Source: Leptobrachium leishanense (taxonomy: Eukaryota > Chordata > Amphibia > Anura > Megophryidae). Taken from it: DNA of 64,000 nt. Location: assembly GCA_009667805.1 (NCBI GenBank), contig CM019067.1, positions 241,897,721 through 241,961,720 on the forward strand, written 5' to 3'. The stretch's first letter is position 1; the number at the start of each line of letters is the position of its first letter. Position numbers and translations under genes: made by a program. The notes beneath the pieces were generated by a model. The model saw nothing but the letters and a program-made list of their open reading frames with translations, had not been told where the DNA came from and made no database searches. Below are positions 50,532 to 59,694 of this stretch, piece by piece.

Positions 50532-50774
50532 TAGTTAAAGTGGTTAAAGGAACACTCTAAGCAAAAATCCCCCCCGTTTTTTTACATTAATATATACCTA
50601 TTCCCTCAATAAATAGGTAGGGATTTTTTTTTAATTTTTTTTTAATGTAATACTTAACCTAAAATCCACTTGTTTCCAACGGTGTCTTTTTTTTTTTATA
50701 CTCACCTCCCTCCTCTTCCGCTACCGTCCTTCTAACTCTGTAACTTGGCTAATGGTTTACGTGAGAAGCGCGCT

Positions 50775-50961
50775 TTTCCATATGCAAATCAGCCTGCTCT
50801 CACCCAGAAAGGGTGGCCAGTGCTGATTGCCAAAGACGTCATCCCTGCACAAGAGGTGCAGCAACCCCCGACGATCGTTTCGGCCTTCTTGGGCCTCGTC
50901 AGGAGGGTATAGCTGACACCCCTCTAGGCACATCAAGCAAGGGGTCCACGTCTGGATGACC
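50775..50961 (-). mobile_element. Inverted copy of the 331-bp ribozyme repeat
   Basis: Reverse complement of most of the following monomer, from GGGTCATCCAGACGTGG to ATTTGCATATGGAAAA. It carries its own hammerhead (minus strand) and octamer. Separated from the direct copies by only a few bases. An inverted truncated copy next to a direct tandem is typical of retroelements with pseudo-LTRs (Penelope-like) or of rearranged retrozymes. Confidence 0.85.
50864..50908 (-). ncRNA. Type I hammerhead ribozyme, inverted copy
   Basis: On the minus strand: stem I 3' side ACCCUC (50908-50903), core CUGACGA (50902-50896), stem II GGCC/GGCC with loop CAAGAA, GAAA (50881-50878), a two-base-pair stem III closing loop GAUC, then GUC with predicted cleavage between 50870 and 50869, and stem I 5' side GGGGGU. 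Every invariant core base is present. Confidence 0.85.
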
Positions 50962-51041
50962 CTCTTGTTTCTCACTGTAATTGTAAAGGGTCATCCAGAC
51001 GTGGACCCCTTGCTTGATGTGCCTAGAGGGGTGTCATCTAT

Positions 51042-51086
51042 ACCCTCCTGATGAGGCCCAATAAGGCCGAAACGATCGTCGGGGGT
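51042..51086 (+). ncRNA. Type I hammerhead ribozyme, monomer 1
   Basis: Stem I 3' side ACCCUC 51042-51047; CUGAUGA 51048-51054; stem II GGCC 51055-51058 with GGCC 51065-51068, loop CAAUAA; GAAA 51069-51072; stem III A72-U79 and C73-G78 around loop GAUC; H17 is C51080 with cleavage before G51081; stem I 5' side GGGGGU 51081-51086 (one G-U pair). The very short stem III is typical of retroelement-borne type I hammerheads, which usually act as dimers. Confidence 0.88.
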
Positions 51087-51160
51087 TGCTGCACCTCTTG
51101 TGCAGGGATGACGTCTTTGGCAATCAGCACTGGCCACCCTTTCTGGGTGAGAGCAGGCTG

Positions 51161-51168
51161 ATTTGCAT
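51161..51168 (+). promoter_or_regulatory. Octamer ATTTGCAT, monomer 1
   Basis: Exact octamer, the Oct-1 binding site used as distal element in vertebrate snRNA promoters, followed by ATGGAAAATTC. The same octamer lies on the minus strand at 50782-50789 in the inverted copy. A proximal (PSE) element was not identified by eye. Confidence 0.6.
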
Positions 51169-51372
51169 ATGGAAAATTCATCCCTGTAATGGCACAATCA
51201 AGCTAAAACCTTGTTTGTGAGACCTGAGCGGGCACCAACCGTAGAGCAGGCCATTGTGCTGTTGCTCGTTCTCAGGACCCTCACAAACACCCCCCTTGTT
51301 TCTCACTGTAATTGTAAAGGGTCATCCAGACGTGGACCCCTTGCTTGATGTGCCTAGAGGGGAGTCAGCTAT

Positions 51373-51417
51373 ACCCTCCTGACGAGGCCTAATAAGGCCG
51401 AAACGATCGTCGGGGGT
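51373..51417 (+). ncRNA. Type I hammerhead ribozyme, monomer 2
   Basis: Same architecture 331 bp downstream: ACCCUC 51373-51378, CUGACGA 51379-51385, GGCC/GGCC stem II with loop UAAUAA, GAAA 51400-51403, GAUC loop, GUC with cleavage after 51411, GGGGGU 51412-51417. The core differs from monomer 1 only at the free N7 position and in loop II, which suggests the fold has been preserved. Confidence 0.88.
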
Positions 51418-51491
51418 TGCTGCACCTCTCGTGCAGGGATGACGTCCTTGGCAATCAGCACTGGCCACCCTTTCTGGGTGAGAGCAGGGTG

Positions 51492-51499
51492 ATTTGCAT
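51492..51499 (+). promoter_or_regulatory. Octamer ATTTGCAT, monomer 2
   Basis: Exact octamer, 331 bp from the first. The two sites keep the same distance to their ribozyme, as expected of a monomeric transcription unit. Confidence 0.6.
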
Positions 51500-51650
51500 A
51501 TGGAAAATTCATCCCTGTAATGGCACAATCAAGCTAAAACCTTGTTAATGAGACCTGAGCGGGCACCCACTGTAGAGCAGGCCATTGTGCTGTTGCTCGT
51601 TCTCAGGACCCTCACAAACACCCCCCTTGTTTCTCAATCTTATTCATTAA

Positions 51651-52077
51651 GGCTAGGGTCAGACGAAAGCATTTTTCCCCGCGAACGTGAAAAAGTGCGT
51701 CCGAACGCATTGACGTATTTTTTCATGGAATGCGCAAAAACGGGCAGACGACACGCATTTTCGGGCGTGATTTTGTACAGATCGTCAATAAAACTCTTTT
51801 TGCGTCTGGACGTTATGTAGGCTGGACATTAGCAGAGTCTGACATCTCCTAATCACGCAAACACGCCGCTATGCCGCAGCTGCGCACTCAGTACGTCAGT
51901 ACTAGCGGTTCAGCGTTCTCAGAAAAATGCGTTCAAATTCCACTTGCGTTGCACGGCCGGACTTTTGTGCGGCTGTACATCGTATATTGGCCATCATTGC
52001 CCGTCATCTGCTGCTAGTGCGGCCGTAATTATGTGCGCCAGAACGCACGTTAAAAGTGCGCTGGTCTGACCCCAGCC
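51651..52077. mobile_element. GGGTCAGACGA-family element (427 bp)
   Basis: GGCTAGGGTCAGACGAAAGC / GCGCTGGTCTGACCCCAGCC, directly following the ribozyme repeat. It shares only its ends with 26104, so it is a separate subfamily. 52078-53017 shows nothing recognised. Confidence 0.7.
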
Positions 52078-53020
52078 TTACGGTGTGCTCCTGTGACATC
52101 TATACGTGTGTTGTATATAACTTGGACCACTTGTAGATCCATAAGGTGGGTGGGCATGTGTGCCTTGTATGGTTGGAAATCTACTTTCACGATTTATGCA
52201 CATACTTCAAAAGTTGCGCATGTTTGTTTGTGAGTGCACCTTCTCAAGCAAGATTTATTATTTTATTAATTATTTGATTAAACAATCTATGCTATATTTA
52301 TGGTTGCTCTCCTGTCTACCTAGTTATAGTCCACCATTGCAGAATTGTTTCTTGTAGAATGTACCCCCGCCTTGTATTGGTGTTGTAAATCTATGTTCCT
52401 AAGCACATCACTTCTGATAACACTGGTGTGATACGGATTTTTTTTTATTCTACTTTGTCACATATATTAAAATGCAATAAGGCTGATTTTCATTAATACC
52501 CTCCCTAACACCACTGGGAAACAGTAATGCTTACATTGAATTCCTAACAATGAGGGGAACACAAGAAGAACCCCTCTCTTTCTCATGAGCATAAAGAGGT
52601 AATTTTCTCTAATAACTGAATTGTAGCTCCATGGGTTACATCTGTCTGTCTTTGAAGAGCTTCATTTGCGTGACACCGTCAAGAGATTTGTATATATGAG
52701 GTTGCACTAAGTAATATTATTGCACTGTTGGGCAGTGAACCTTGATAATTGATCTCTTGGAGGCCTATGCAACCTCTGAAAAGATCATATTAATGTAACT
52801 AATTATATTAAATAAGCCAAGAGGGGGGTAGATATGCTATAAGGATCATGGGATGGCATGCCCAATTTCCATAACATGGAATCATCTGAGAAGTTAAAGC
52901 AATAATAATAAAATCTGGTCCAGACTAACAATTACAGTTAAAATTCCTTTAGATTAATATTTTTAAATGGGAGACATTAAACCATTCTCATGACAGTACA
53001 TGAAGAATATTAAACAGATA

Positions 53021-53747
53021 GGACCCTACTCCCTTCCGAACGCTAAAATGGGGGTGGTGACAGGGAAAACCTGCGCCTGCAGGTTTCCCCGTAGCATCCA
53101 CATTTAGCGTTAGAGTCCGGGGCAGGTGCTACTTGCAGCACCATGCCCTGGAACGAAGTGCTACCCTCAGTGATACTGCCACGAGTATCACCTCCTTGAG
53201 TCCATAGGACTCCAGGGAGGGTTGTACTGCCAGGCCACGAGCCCTGGGCAATCTTGCTCTCTCAAGATCACGCTGCACTGCGGAGTGAGACTGGGGACTA
53301 TTTGTCCCCAGTCTCATTCTGCTCACGGCCAAGAGAAGAAGCAGATCGGGCCACCGTTCTTGCTGCAGATTACGAGGTGAGTATCTGATTTAATGGGGGG
53401 GGGTGTTTAGGGGTGGCTAAATGATTCTGTAAAAGCAGAATCAGCACCAGCTTTTAGGTGCTGCTAAATTTTTGTTTAACCCAACGCTGCGGTAATTAGC
53501 GTTAGGACTTTATAATGCCTTACTTATCCTAACGATAATTACAGATTGCACTCCCTATGTTAAGTATAGGATGCTCAAAGTACATTAAGCTCGCGTAAGC
53601 GAGCCCAATCGCTGATGTGCTAACGGGTTTTTCAGGGGTTTAATGTCAAGAAGGTTATATGGGCGGCATGCGTTAAAGTTACTTATACTGGCGTTAACGC
53701 TTTCTCACCTGAACGCTACAGTTAGCGTTTAGTAGGGAATAGTGCCC
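53021..53747. mobile_element. 3-bp-TSD family element, copy 6 (727 bp)
   Basis: GGACCCTACTCCC / GGGAATAGTGCCC with ATA duplicated (53018-53020, 53748-53750). The AATTAGCGTTAGGACTTTAT and ATGTTAAGTATAGGATGC segments match copies 2 and 3. Confidence 0.82.
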
Positions 53748-54184
53748 ATAATATTTATATGGTTTACGTCACCAGAGACCACACTACTGTGACCATTTAT
53801 ACGAGTGACATTCCTGTACGTCACTTGTCCTTCAATTGCAACTAGGTGTGATGGACAGGACTTACAATTGTCCTTAACCTCTTCAATAGCATGATCAAGT
53901 ATACTTGATCTTCAAAACCTATGGCAATGGCCCCACATTGAGTAAATGCAATCTGGTCATATTCTGGAGCACCGCAAAGGAATTTTGTTTACTGTAATGC
54001 CTTTGCAAAGTAAACTTGTCATAAACCATATATAACACAGGCCTACATCAATTTTGCTGAGTTGAAGTTAACATGTGATCTTTATGCATTTTGGTGTGCT
54101 GAATCCAAAAGCCATGCCCGTTTCCTCCAGTCAGGTCCAGTTTTCCCGCAAAATGCTGTTTACTGATAAACTATTACAGTAAAA

Positions 54185-54475
54185 ATGAAATTTTCCGACC
54201 TGATTACTGACTTTCTTGGCAACTTCAGAGCCGAGAATTATGACCTTTTAGTTCAAAATATGTTGATTGCTTTTCGAAGACTGGGAGCAAACATGAGTGT
54301 TAAGTTGCATTTTCTTCTTAGCCACCTGAACTACTTCCCTTCAAATCTTGGAGCTATGAGTGCATAACAAGGAGAACGCTTCCATCAAGACATCAAGACC
54401 ATGGAACGTAGATATCAAGGCAGATGGAACTCAAACATGATGGCAGACTACTGCTGGTGTTTACAGCGTGACAAC
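54185..54475 (+). pseudogene. Relic of a conserved mobile-element-associated ORF
   Basis: One frame reads FLGNFRAENYDLLVQNML, FRRLGANMSVKLHFLLSHLN, a TAA (54365-54367), then QGERFHQDIKTMERRYQGRW and MMADYCWCLQRDN. I recognise the LGxNMSxKxHFLxSHL - GERFHQDI - MERRYQGxW - MxADYCW signature. It recurs in uncharacterised proteins of many animals and looks transposon-derived, but I cannot name its function. Here it has stops and no intact ends. The following A/T-rich 54540-54875 may be its 3' part. Confidence 0.65.
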
Positions 54476-55679
54476 TGATCATAACTATACCAGAGCATCC
54501 AAAAAGAGAAGATTCCTTCCTCAAAATTAAAATTTAAACAACTAGCTATTGCTCTTATTGCTCTCTTGGTTAAATGACATAGTCGTTTTTTACTTGAATC
54601 AAATATATTACGTGTTATCGCTTCCTCGGAATTTCTTATTATCCCTGATATTTGACTTCAACACATTTAATAAAGCATTCCTTATTTGTGAAAAAATTTG
54701 ACCCATTGCATATTTTTTGACTTCATATCTGGAATCGGCACCTTTCATTTGGGTAAAATCAGCAAAAATACTTAGGTCAGCAGAATTTTTTTCTCTCAAA
54801 TGTAGACCATCATATCACAGCCATATGTTAATAATATAACATATATAAAATAATCTGAATTAAAATCGTGCTTAATAAAATGATTTCGGAAAAGACGTTA
54901 AAAAAATGCGTGCGAGCACTAGACGTGTTTTAATGGAGCTCTGATCCTTCCCTTGCTGAGTTTACAATTTGCGGTGTTTTTGGGTCGAGAAGCCTCTGTT
55001 TTTTGCCTCCTTGCCATCGACCATCAGGTGGAGCATGCCCGTAGCCTGTCTCGGTCCCTCCTCCGGCCCTGCGACTGTGGTGGAAGCCGTCTTGGGCCTG
55101 TTTTTGTGGACGCCCGGCGGCCATCTTTGCGGCCTAGTGAGGTCTTGTTTCCTGGACCTTGCCCTGTACTTCCAGACGCCCTGAAGAGCTTACTGGTGGC
55201 CATGTCGGCCTCTACATCTGGCCTATGCCCACAGCCGTTTGTTTCCCAGTCAGGGGACGACAGACCCGCCACCAAGGGAGACCCGAGGCTCCTCCTGGAG
55301 GAGTTGCGGGAGCTGTGGAGAGCTGAGCTTCCGGTGCTTCGGATAGCGCCTCCTGCCGAGGTTCATGGGGATCGCCCTCATGGTGGATGTCCTGGGGAGA
55401 CCTTTTAGACGCAACAATGCTGGTGCCCGGGAGCAGAGTGGTGTCCTGCACAGCCAAGCTGGAGGGTGAGGTGCGGAGCCCCGGAAGGGGTATCCCTGTG
55501 GATATGCTGCAGCGGCCCATTCGTGGCAGTCTGCCCTGGTCGACTTTTATGCCTCCGGAGGGGATCCCTTTGCCTGAGGATACTTCCCTCCCTGATGTCC
55601 GTGTGCTGCCTCTTCATCGGGTGGCTGCTGGTTCAGTGGTGCTCCCTGCCGTCCTGGGCCAGAGCTGGGAGTGTGGACT

Positions 55680-56389
55680 TGTAACGGTTAGCCCCTGCTT
55701 GGGCCATCGTGGTGGCTTGGAACATGAGATGAAGCCCTTAAGGCAGGGGAGTAACTGACTGGACACAAGGACAGACGGATTTCTATAAAACCAAGGAGCA
55801 CCAAAAAACAGAACAGAATTGCCACTAAGCTCTGAAGGCTTCAAGACCGACAGACAACTTAGGACACTCAGAAACACAAAGATACACTTGACAATCCGTG
55901 AAGGGAGCAGGCTGCAGGACAGTAAACAAAACAGAAAGACTATACTAAAAGAGGTCCTTATAAGCGGCCTCTGAATATAATACTAAACTAAGACAGACAA
56001 GGTACATAAAACATGAAACATACAAGAATCGTCAATCAGGCAGAGGTTGGCAACAGATCAGAAATATACGTTACCAGGGGGAAGTAGAAGGGATAGTCAA
56101 AAATAAAGCCGAGGTCAGAACCAGAAAACACTTGAACAGGAATGCTGTGCAGCAACTCAGGAAACACGAACCAGACAGAACCACCATCAAACTCCACAAA
56201 CAGTCAATGAGGCTCTGTGCTGCTGGGAATATATAGGGAGTGGGTCTGTGTGATTGGACCATGTGACCCCAGACCAGGAGATCACAACAGAACCCCAGAT
56301 CAGCCCTAAACAGCACAGCCAGACACACCATAGGGGAAAAACAAACATGAAGACCCTTCACCACCAGGGGGCAAGGCCGAGACGTGACA
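55680..56389 (-). repeat. 3' LTR (710 bp)
   Basis: TGTAACGGTTAGCC ... GAGACGTGACA on the plus strand, that is TGTCACGTCTC ... CTAACCGTTACA in element sense. Differs from the other LTR at roughly a dozen positions by eye (for example GGGGAG/GGTGAG, ACGGAT/ACAGAT, one A insertion at GGGGGAAG), so the insertion is fairly young. Confidence 0.95.
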
Positions 56390-56392
56390 TAA

Positions 56393-56403
56393 CCCCCTCC
56401 CTT
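56393..56403 (-). other. Polypurine tract
   Basis: Element-sense AAGGGAGGGGG followed by TTA and the 3' LTR. A purine run at this place primes plus-strand DNA synthesis and confirms the minus orientation. Confidence 0.8.
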
Positions 56404-56463
56404 ACGGGTGACCTCCCGGGCACCCAAAACAAAAAACATGGCAGACAGAATCAGGAAACCAGA

Positions 56464-58587
56464 TCACCAAAAACCATTGAGGTCCCGGTCAGAGTCGTCA
56501 TTGTCCTCCCCGAGACGCCTGCGTCTATGAGGGTTCTCTTGAATGGCAGCCCAGTGTTCCTTCCTGAACACCAGTCCAAAGGGCGACTGCACATAGCCCT
56601 CAGGGACATGACGGGTTAACGGGATCTCAGCATTGGTCAGACTGGACACAGAACCAGATTGACCAGGGTTGGTCACCTTTTTTCGTCTTCTCCTGGAACG
56701 AGTTCTAGAACTGGTGACAACCCCACATGACATAGCTTTCTCGAGCACACAAGACCTTGATTCCCTACACCCACTGCTGGGTTTCGCATCAATGGACCCA
56801 CTGTGAGACTTGGGCACAGCGGTCTTATGACGTACTTTAGGTATTGCTGACTCGAGGCTTGACATGTGATGAACCGACAGCTCACGAGCTTCTGGCAAGA
56901 CTGGAAGCTCGCCAGCATCACCTGTACCAGACATAAAGGGGTTATCGCCTAAACCAGACACACCATCAGAACATGGGACATCGTCAGGACATGGTACAGC
57001 GTCAGGATATGGTACTATTGGCACCTTGCTAGCTCTACACATCTCCTCTAGAGGAATATACTGTGGACCATCCGAGTCATCAGAATCCTCCTCAAAACAT
57101 CTCCAAGCATTAGGGTCGTTCTTGATCATGGCCCAGTGTGCCTCACGAAACAACATCCCACATGGTGATCGTATATAACCCTCGGGTACAGGGCTAGAAT
57201 CTGAGATGGTAGTACCGGTTAAATTGGATGTAGCTCCATCATTGTGCCAGGCTTCCTTAGACCTAGAATGAAGCCTGGTATTACTAGATTCACCCTGGGA
57301 CTTGGGCACAGTGACTACAGCCCTTGACAGAAACAAGGTTGATTCTTTGCCAGTATCATATTTGATTGGATCATCTCCAGTAACTGTCAGGGCTGGCAAA
57401 TAACCAGAAACAGACATACCTGGCAGGGTGCCATCAAGGGCTGACATGAGGGGCTCTTGACCCAAACCAGACATGAAGGACTTAGTCCCCACCTGAGACA
57501 AAACCGCTGACACACAGCTTGGGAGTGTTACCACTGACACACAGCTTGGGAGGGGTACCGCTGACACACAGCTTGGGAGGGGTACCACTGACACACAGCT
57601 TGGGAGGGGTACCGCTGACACACAGCTTGGGAGTGTTATGGGCATATCGCCAGAAACAGGCATTAGAGGCACATTGCCCGAATTACACATGAAGGGTTCA
57701 GCGCCCACACTTGGCAAGACAACGGTAGGAACAACACTGGACCCACTGTGGGACAAGGGCACAGTGGTCTCATAACCTAACGAGGCCTCAGCTGTCTCAC
57801 AGAAAGACATGGGCACGGCTGCCTCGCAGCAGCACATGGGCACGGCTGCCTCGCAGCAGCACATGGGCACGGCTGCCTCGCAGCAGCACATGGGCACGGC
57901 TGCCTCGCAGCAGCACATGGGCACGGCTGCCTCGCAGCAGCACATGGGCACGACTGCCTCGCAGCAGCACATGGGCACGGCTGCCTCGCAGCAGCACATG
58001 GGCACGGCTGCCTCGCAGCAGAACATGGGCACGGCTGCCTCGCAGCAGAACATGGGCACGGCTGCCTCGCAGCAGAACATGGGCACGGCTGCCTCGCAGC
58101 AGAACATGGGCACGGCTGCCTCGCAGCAGAACATGGGCACCGCTGCCTCGCAGCAGAACATGGGCACCGCTGCCTCGCAGCAGAACATGGGCACGGCTGC
58201 CTCGCAGCAGAACATGGGCACGGCTGCCTCGCAGCAGAACATGGGCACGGCTGCCTCGCAGCAGAACATGGGCACGGCTGCCTCGCAGCAGAACATGGGC
58301 ACGGCTGCCTCGTGGATCGGAATCGGCATGACTAGCAGCTCGCTAGTAGAACCAGGCATGAAGGTTTCATGTTTAGATACAGGCACTTCGGCCTCATAAC
58401 AAAGCATAGGCACGGCTACCTCGTAGCTCAACATCGGCACAACTGACTCGTCAGCAGGCAGGAAGGGCTCTGGGCCCACGACAGGCAGGAAGGGCTCTGG
58501 GCCCACGACAGGCAGGAAGGGCTCTGGGCCCACGACAGGCAGGAAGGGCTCTGGGCCCACGACAGGCAGGAAGGGCTCTGGGCCCAC
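56464..58587 (-). CDS. LTR-element repeat protein, C-terminal part (707 codons open)
   Basis: In the same frame as the 58852-59694 ORF. From the N-terminus: five GPEPFLPVV units, diverged (V/A)VPMLxYE units, about eighteen EAAVPMFCC/EAAVPMCCC units (57806-58315), LPSCVSAVP units (57500-57640), a non-repetitive part, then two copies of a ~40-residue motif: VPEGYIRSPCGMLFREAHWA at residue ~465 and VPEGYVQSPFGLVFRKEHWA at ~660, each followed by a short basic stretch and ED(S/N)DDSD. Between them lies a basic RTRSRRRRKK segment. It ends just before the polypurine tract. Function unknown; no enzyme motif seen. The first Met lies inside an array, so it is not the true start. Confidence 0.75.
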   Translation of the reverse strand: MGPEPFLPVVGPEPFLPVVGPEPFLPVVGPEPFLPVVGPEPFLPADESVVPMLSYEVAVPMLCYEAEVPVSKHETFMPGSTSELLVMPIPIHEAAVPMFCCEAAVPMFCCEAAVPMFCCEAAVPMFCCEAAVPMFCCEAAVPMFCCEAAVPMFCCEAAVPMFCCEAAVPMFCCEAAVPMFCCEAAVPMFCCEAAVPMCCCEAAVPMCCCEAVVPMCCCEAAVPMCCCEAAVPMCCCEAAVPMCCCEAAVPMCCCEAAVPMSFCETAEASLGYETTVPLSHSGSSVVPTVVLPSVGAEPFMCNSGNVPLMPVSGDMPITLPSCVSAVPLPSCVSVVPLPSCVSAVPLPSCVSVVTLPSCVSAVLSQVGTKSFMSGLGQEPLMSALDGTLPGMSVSGYLPALTVTGDDPIKYDTGKESTLFLSRAVVTVPKSQGESSNTRLHSRSKEAWHNDGATSNLTGTTISDSSPVPEGYIRSPCGMLFREAHWAMIKNDPNAWRCFEEDSDDSDGPQYIPLEEMCRASKVPIVPYPDAVPCPDDVPCSDGVSGLGDNPFMSGTGDAGELPVLPEARELSVHHMSSLESAIPKVRHKTAVPKSHSGSIDAKPSSGCRESRSCVLEKAMSCGVVTSSRTRSRRRRKKVTNPGQSGSVSSLTNAEIPLTRHVPEGYVQSPFGLVFRKEHWAAIQENPHRRRRLGEDNDDSDRDLNGFW
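57806..58315. repeat. 27-bp array encoding EAAVPMFCC
   Basis: About nineteen 27-bp units (GGCTGCCTCGCAGCAGAAC core); left units carry CAC instead of AAC. Very low divergence, hence recent expansion or homogenisation. Confidence 0.95.
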
Positions 58588-59190
58588 GACAGGCAGGGCT
58601 CTGGGCCCACGACAGGCAGGAAGGGCTCTGGGCCCACGACAGGCGTGAAGGGCTCTGGGCCCACGACAGGCGTGAAGGGCTCTGGGCCCACCTGGGACAA
58701 AACCGCTGACACACAGCTTGGGAGTGTTACCGCTGACACACAGCTTGGGAGTGTTACCGCTGACACACAGCTTGGGAGTGTTACCGCTGACACACAGCTT
58801 GGGAGTGTTACTGCTGACACACAGCTTGGGAGTGTTACCGCTGACACCTTGTCAGACAAACAAAACTGGCCTCCCGCCAGGAACGGACATAGGCACAATA
58901 CAATGTGCAGAACAGACAGGTTTTTCTTTATGCTGTGTACCTGTAACAACAGCGCCACCCTGGGCCCTTGTGGCATCAGCGCCACCCTGGGCCCTTGTGG
59001 CAACAGCGCCACCCTGGGCCCTTGTGGCAACAGCGCCACCCTGGGCCCTTGTGGCAACAGCGCCACCCTGGGCCCTGGTGGCAACAGCGCCACCCTGGGC
59101 CCTGGTGGCAACAGCGCCACCCTTGGCCCTTGTGGCAACAGCGCTACCCTGGACCCTTGTGGCAACAGCGCCACCCTGGGCCCTAGACCC
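58455..59190. repeat. Three further 27-bp arrays
   Basis: 58455-58692 (GGGCTCTGGGCCCACGACAG core, ~9 units, one of 23 bp), 58688-58850 (CAGCTTGGGAGTGTTACCGC core, ~6 units) and 58966-59190 (CCCTGGGCCCTTGTGGCAAC core, ~8 units). The sequences are unrelated at a glance, but all are 27 bp, i.e. nine codons. Confidence 0.9.
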
Positions 59191-59694
59191 ATGACAAGAA
59201 CTGAGAAACAGTGATCCACTGCATAACATGGAAGCAGGTAGTGTGCCTTGAGGTGGAACAATTTTGGCTTTATTACCACACATGGAATTTGCAACACCCC
59301 TGCATTGCACAGAAACAGAGGTCCCAGCAGTAGGGTCAGCGCTATGGCTAAATGACGTGGATACCAGGGTCTCACCCTGAGAACATGACATTCTGGGTTT
59401 GGGCTTTAATGGACAGCAAAAGATTTTATGGTGGGGTGAACTGCAATAATAACAGAGATTAAGAATTCTACGTCTCTCTCTTTCACTCATGGGAGGTACC
59501 CCAGAGACTCTGCTGGGAGGAACCGCATAATTAAGCACACTGAGAGACAGCATTAACCTCTTCAGCTCTGTCAGCAGATCAAAAACCATCTGAAGCACAG
59601 AATTTAACACAGTAAGCTCACCTGCAGGCATTAATGGACTGTTTGTAATGTAACGGTTAGCCCCTGCTTGGGCCATCGTGGTGGCTTGGAACAT
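58852..59694 (-). CDS. LTR-element Gag-like ORF with CCHC knuckle, N-terminal part
   Basis: 280 codons. It starts in the last 46 bases of the 5' LTR (Met 59694 or 59676) and reads straight through the priming site. Residues 81-94 form a CX2CX4HX4C zinc knuckle (C81, C84, H89, C94) like Gag nucleocapsid; a Leu-rich helix precedes it. No capsid-sized domain follows: the ORF goes to about eight QGGAVATRA units (58966-59190) and stops before the LPSC array. That array reads on in another frame until a 4-bp shorter repeat unit near 58590 restores the frame, so two indels probably split one ~1,075-codon ORF. Confidence 0.75.
   Translation of the reverse strand: MFQATTMAQAGANRYITNSPLMPAGELTVLNSVLQMVFDLLTELKRLMLSLSVLNYAVPPSRVSGVPPMSERERRRILNLCYYCSSPHHKIFCCPLKPKPRMSCSQGETLVSTSFSHSADPTAGTSVSVQCRGVANSMCGNKAKIVPPQGTLPASMLCSGSLFLSSCHGSRAQGGAVATRVQGSAVATRAKGGAVATRAQGGAVATRAQGGAVATRAQGGAVATRAQGGAVATRAQGGADATRAQGGAVVTGTQHKEKPVCSAHCIVPMSVPGGRPVLFV
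59634..59646 (-). other. Putative self-priming binding site
   Basis: Element-sense ACAAACAGTCCAT starts two bases inside the 5' LTR. It is complementary at 12 of 13 positions to ATTGACTGTTTGT (60164-60176) at the predicted RNA 5' end. No tRNA-type TGG start is present. Confidence 0.7.

Larger units (their letters stand above)
50960..51636 (+). mobile_element. 331-bp tandem repeat (two monomers), retrozyme/newt-satellite-2-like
   Basis: Two direct monomers (about 50960-51290 and 51291-51621) plus the first ~15 bases of a third. The offset is 331 bp at three independent landmarks (GGGTCATCC, the hammerhead core and the octamer). Monomers differ by scattered substitutions. Each encodes a hammerhead and an ATTTGCAT octamer; no protein. 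From established knowledge, newt satellite 2 is a ~330-bp repeat with a type I hammerhead and snRNA-like promoter elements, and animal retrozymes have the same layout. Confidence 0.85.

Noticed and set aside
50991..51528. Minus-strand 68-codon ORFs in both monomers
   Set aside because: They overlap the structured ribozyme, carry no known motif, and their repetition follows from the 331-bp duplication.
57809..58399. Plus-strand ORF of MGTAASQQ(N/H) units
   Set aside because: It is the antisense of the 27-bp array. The minus strand carries the knuckle, duplicated motif, polypurine tract and promoter, so the plus frame is a shadow.
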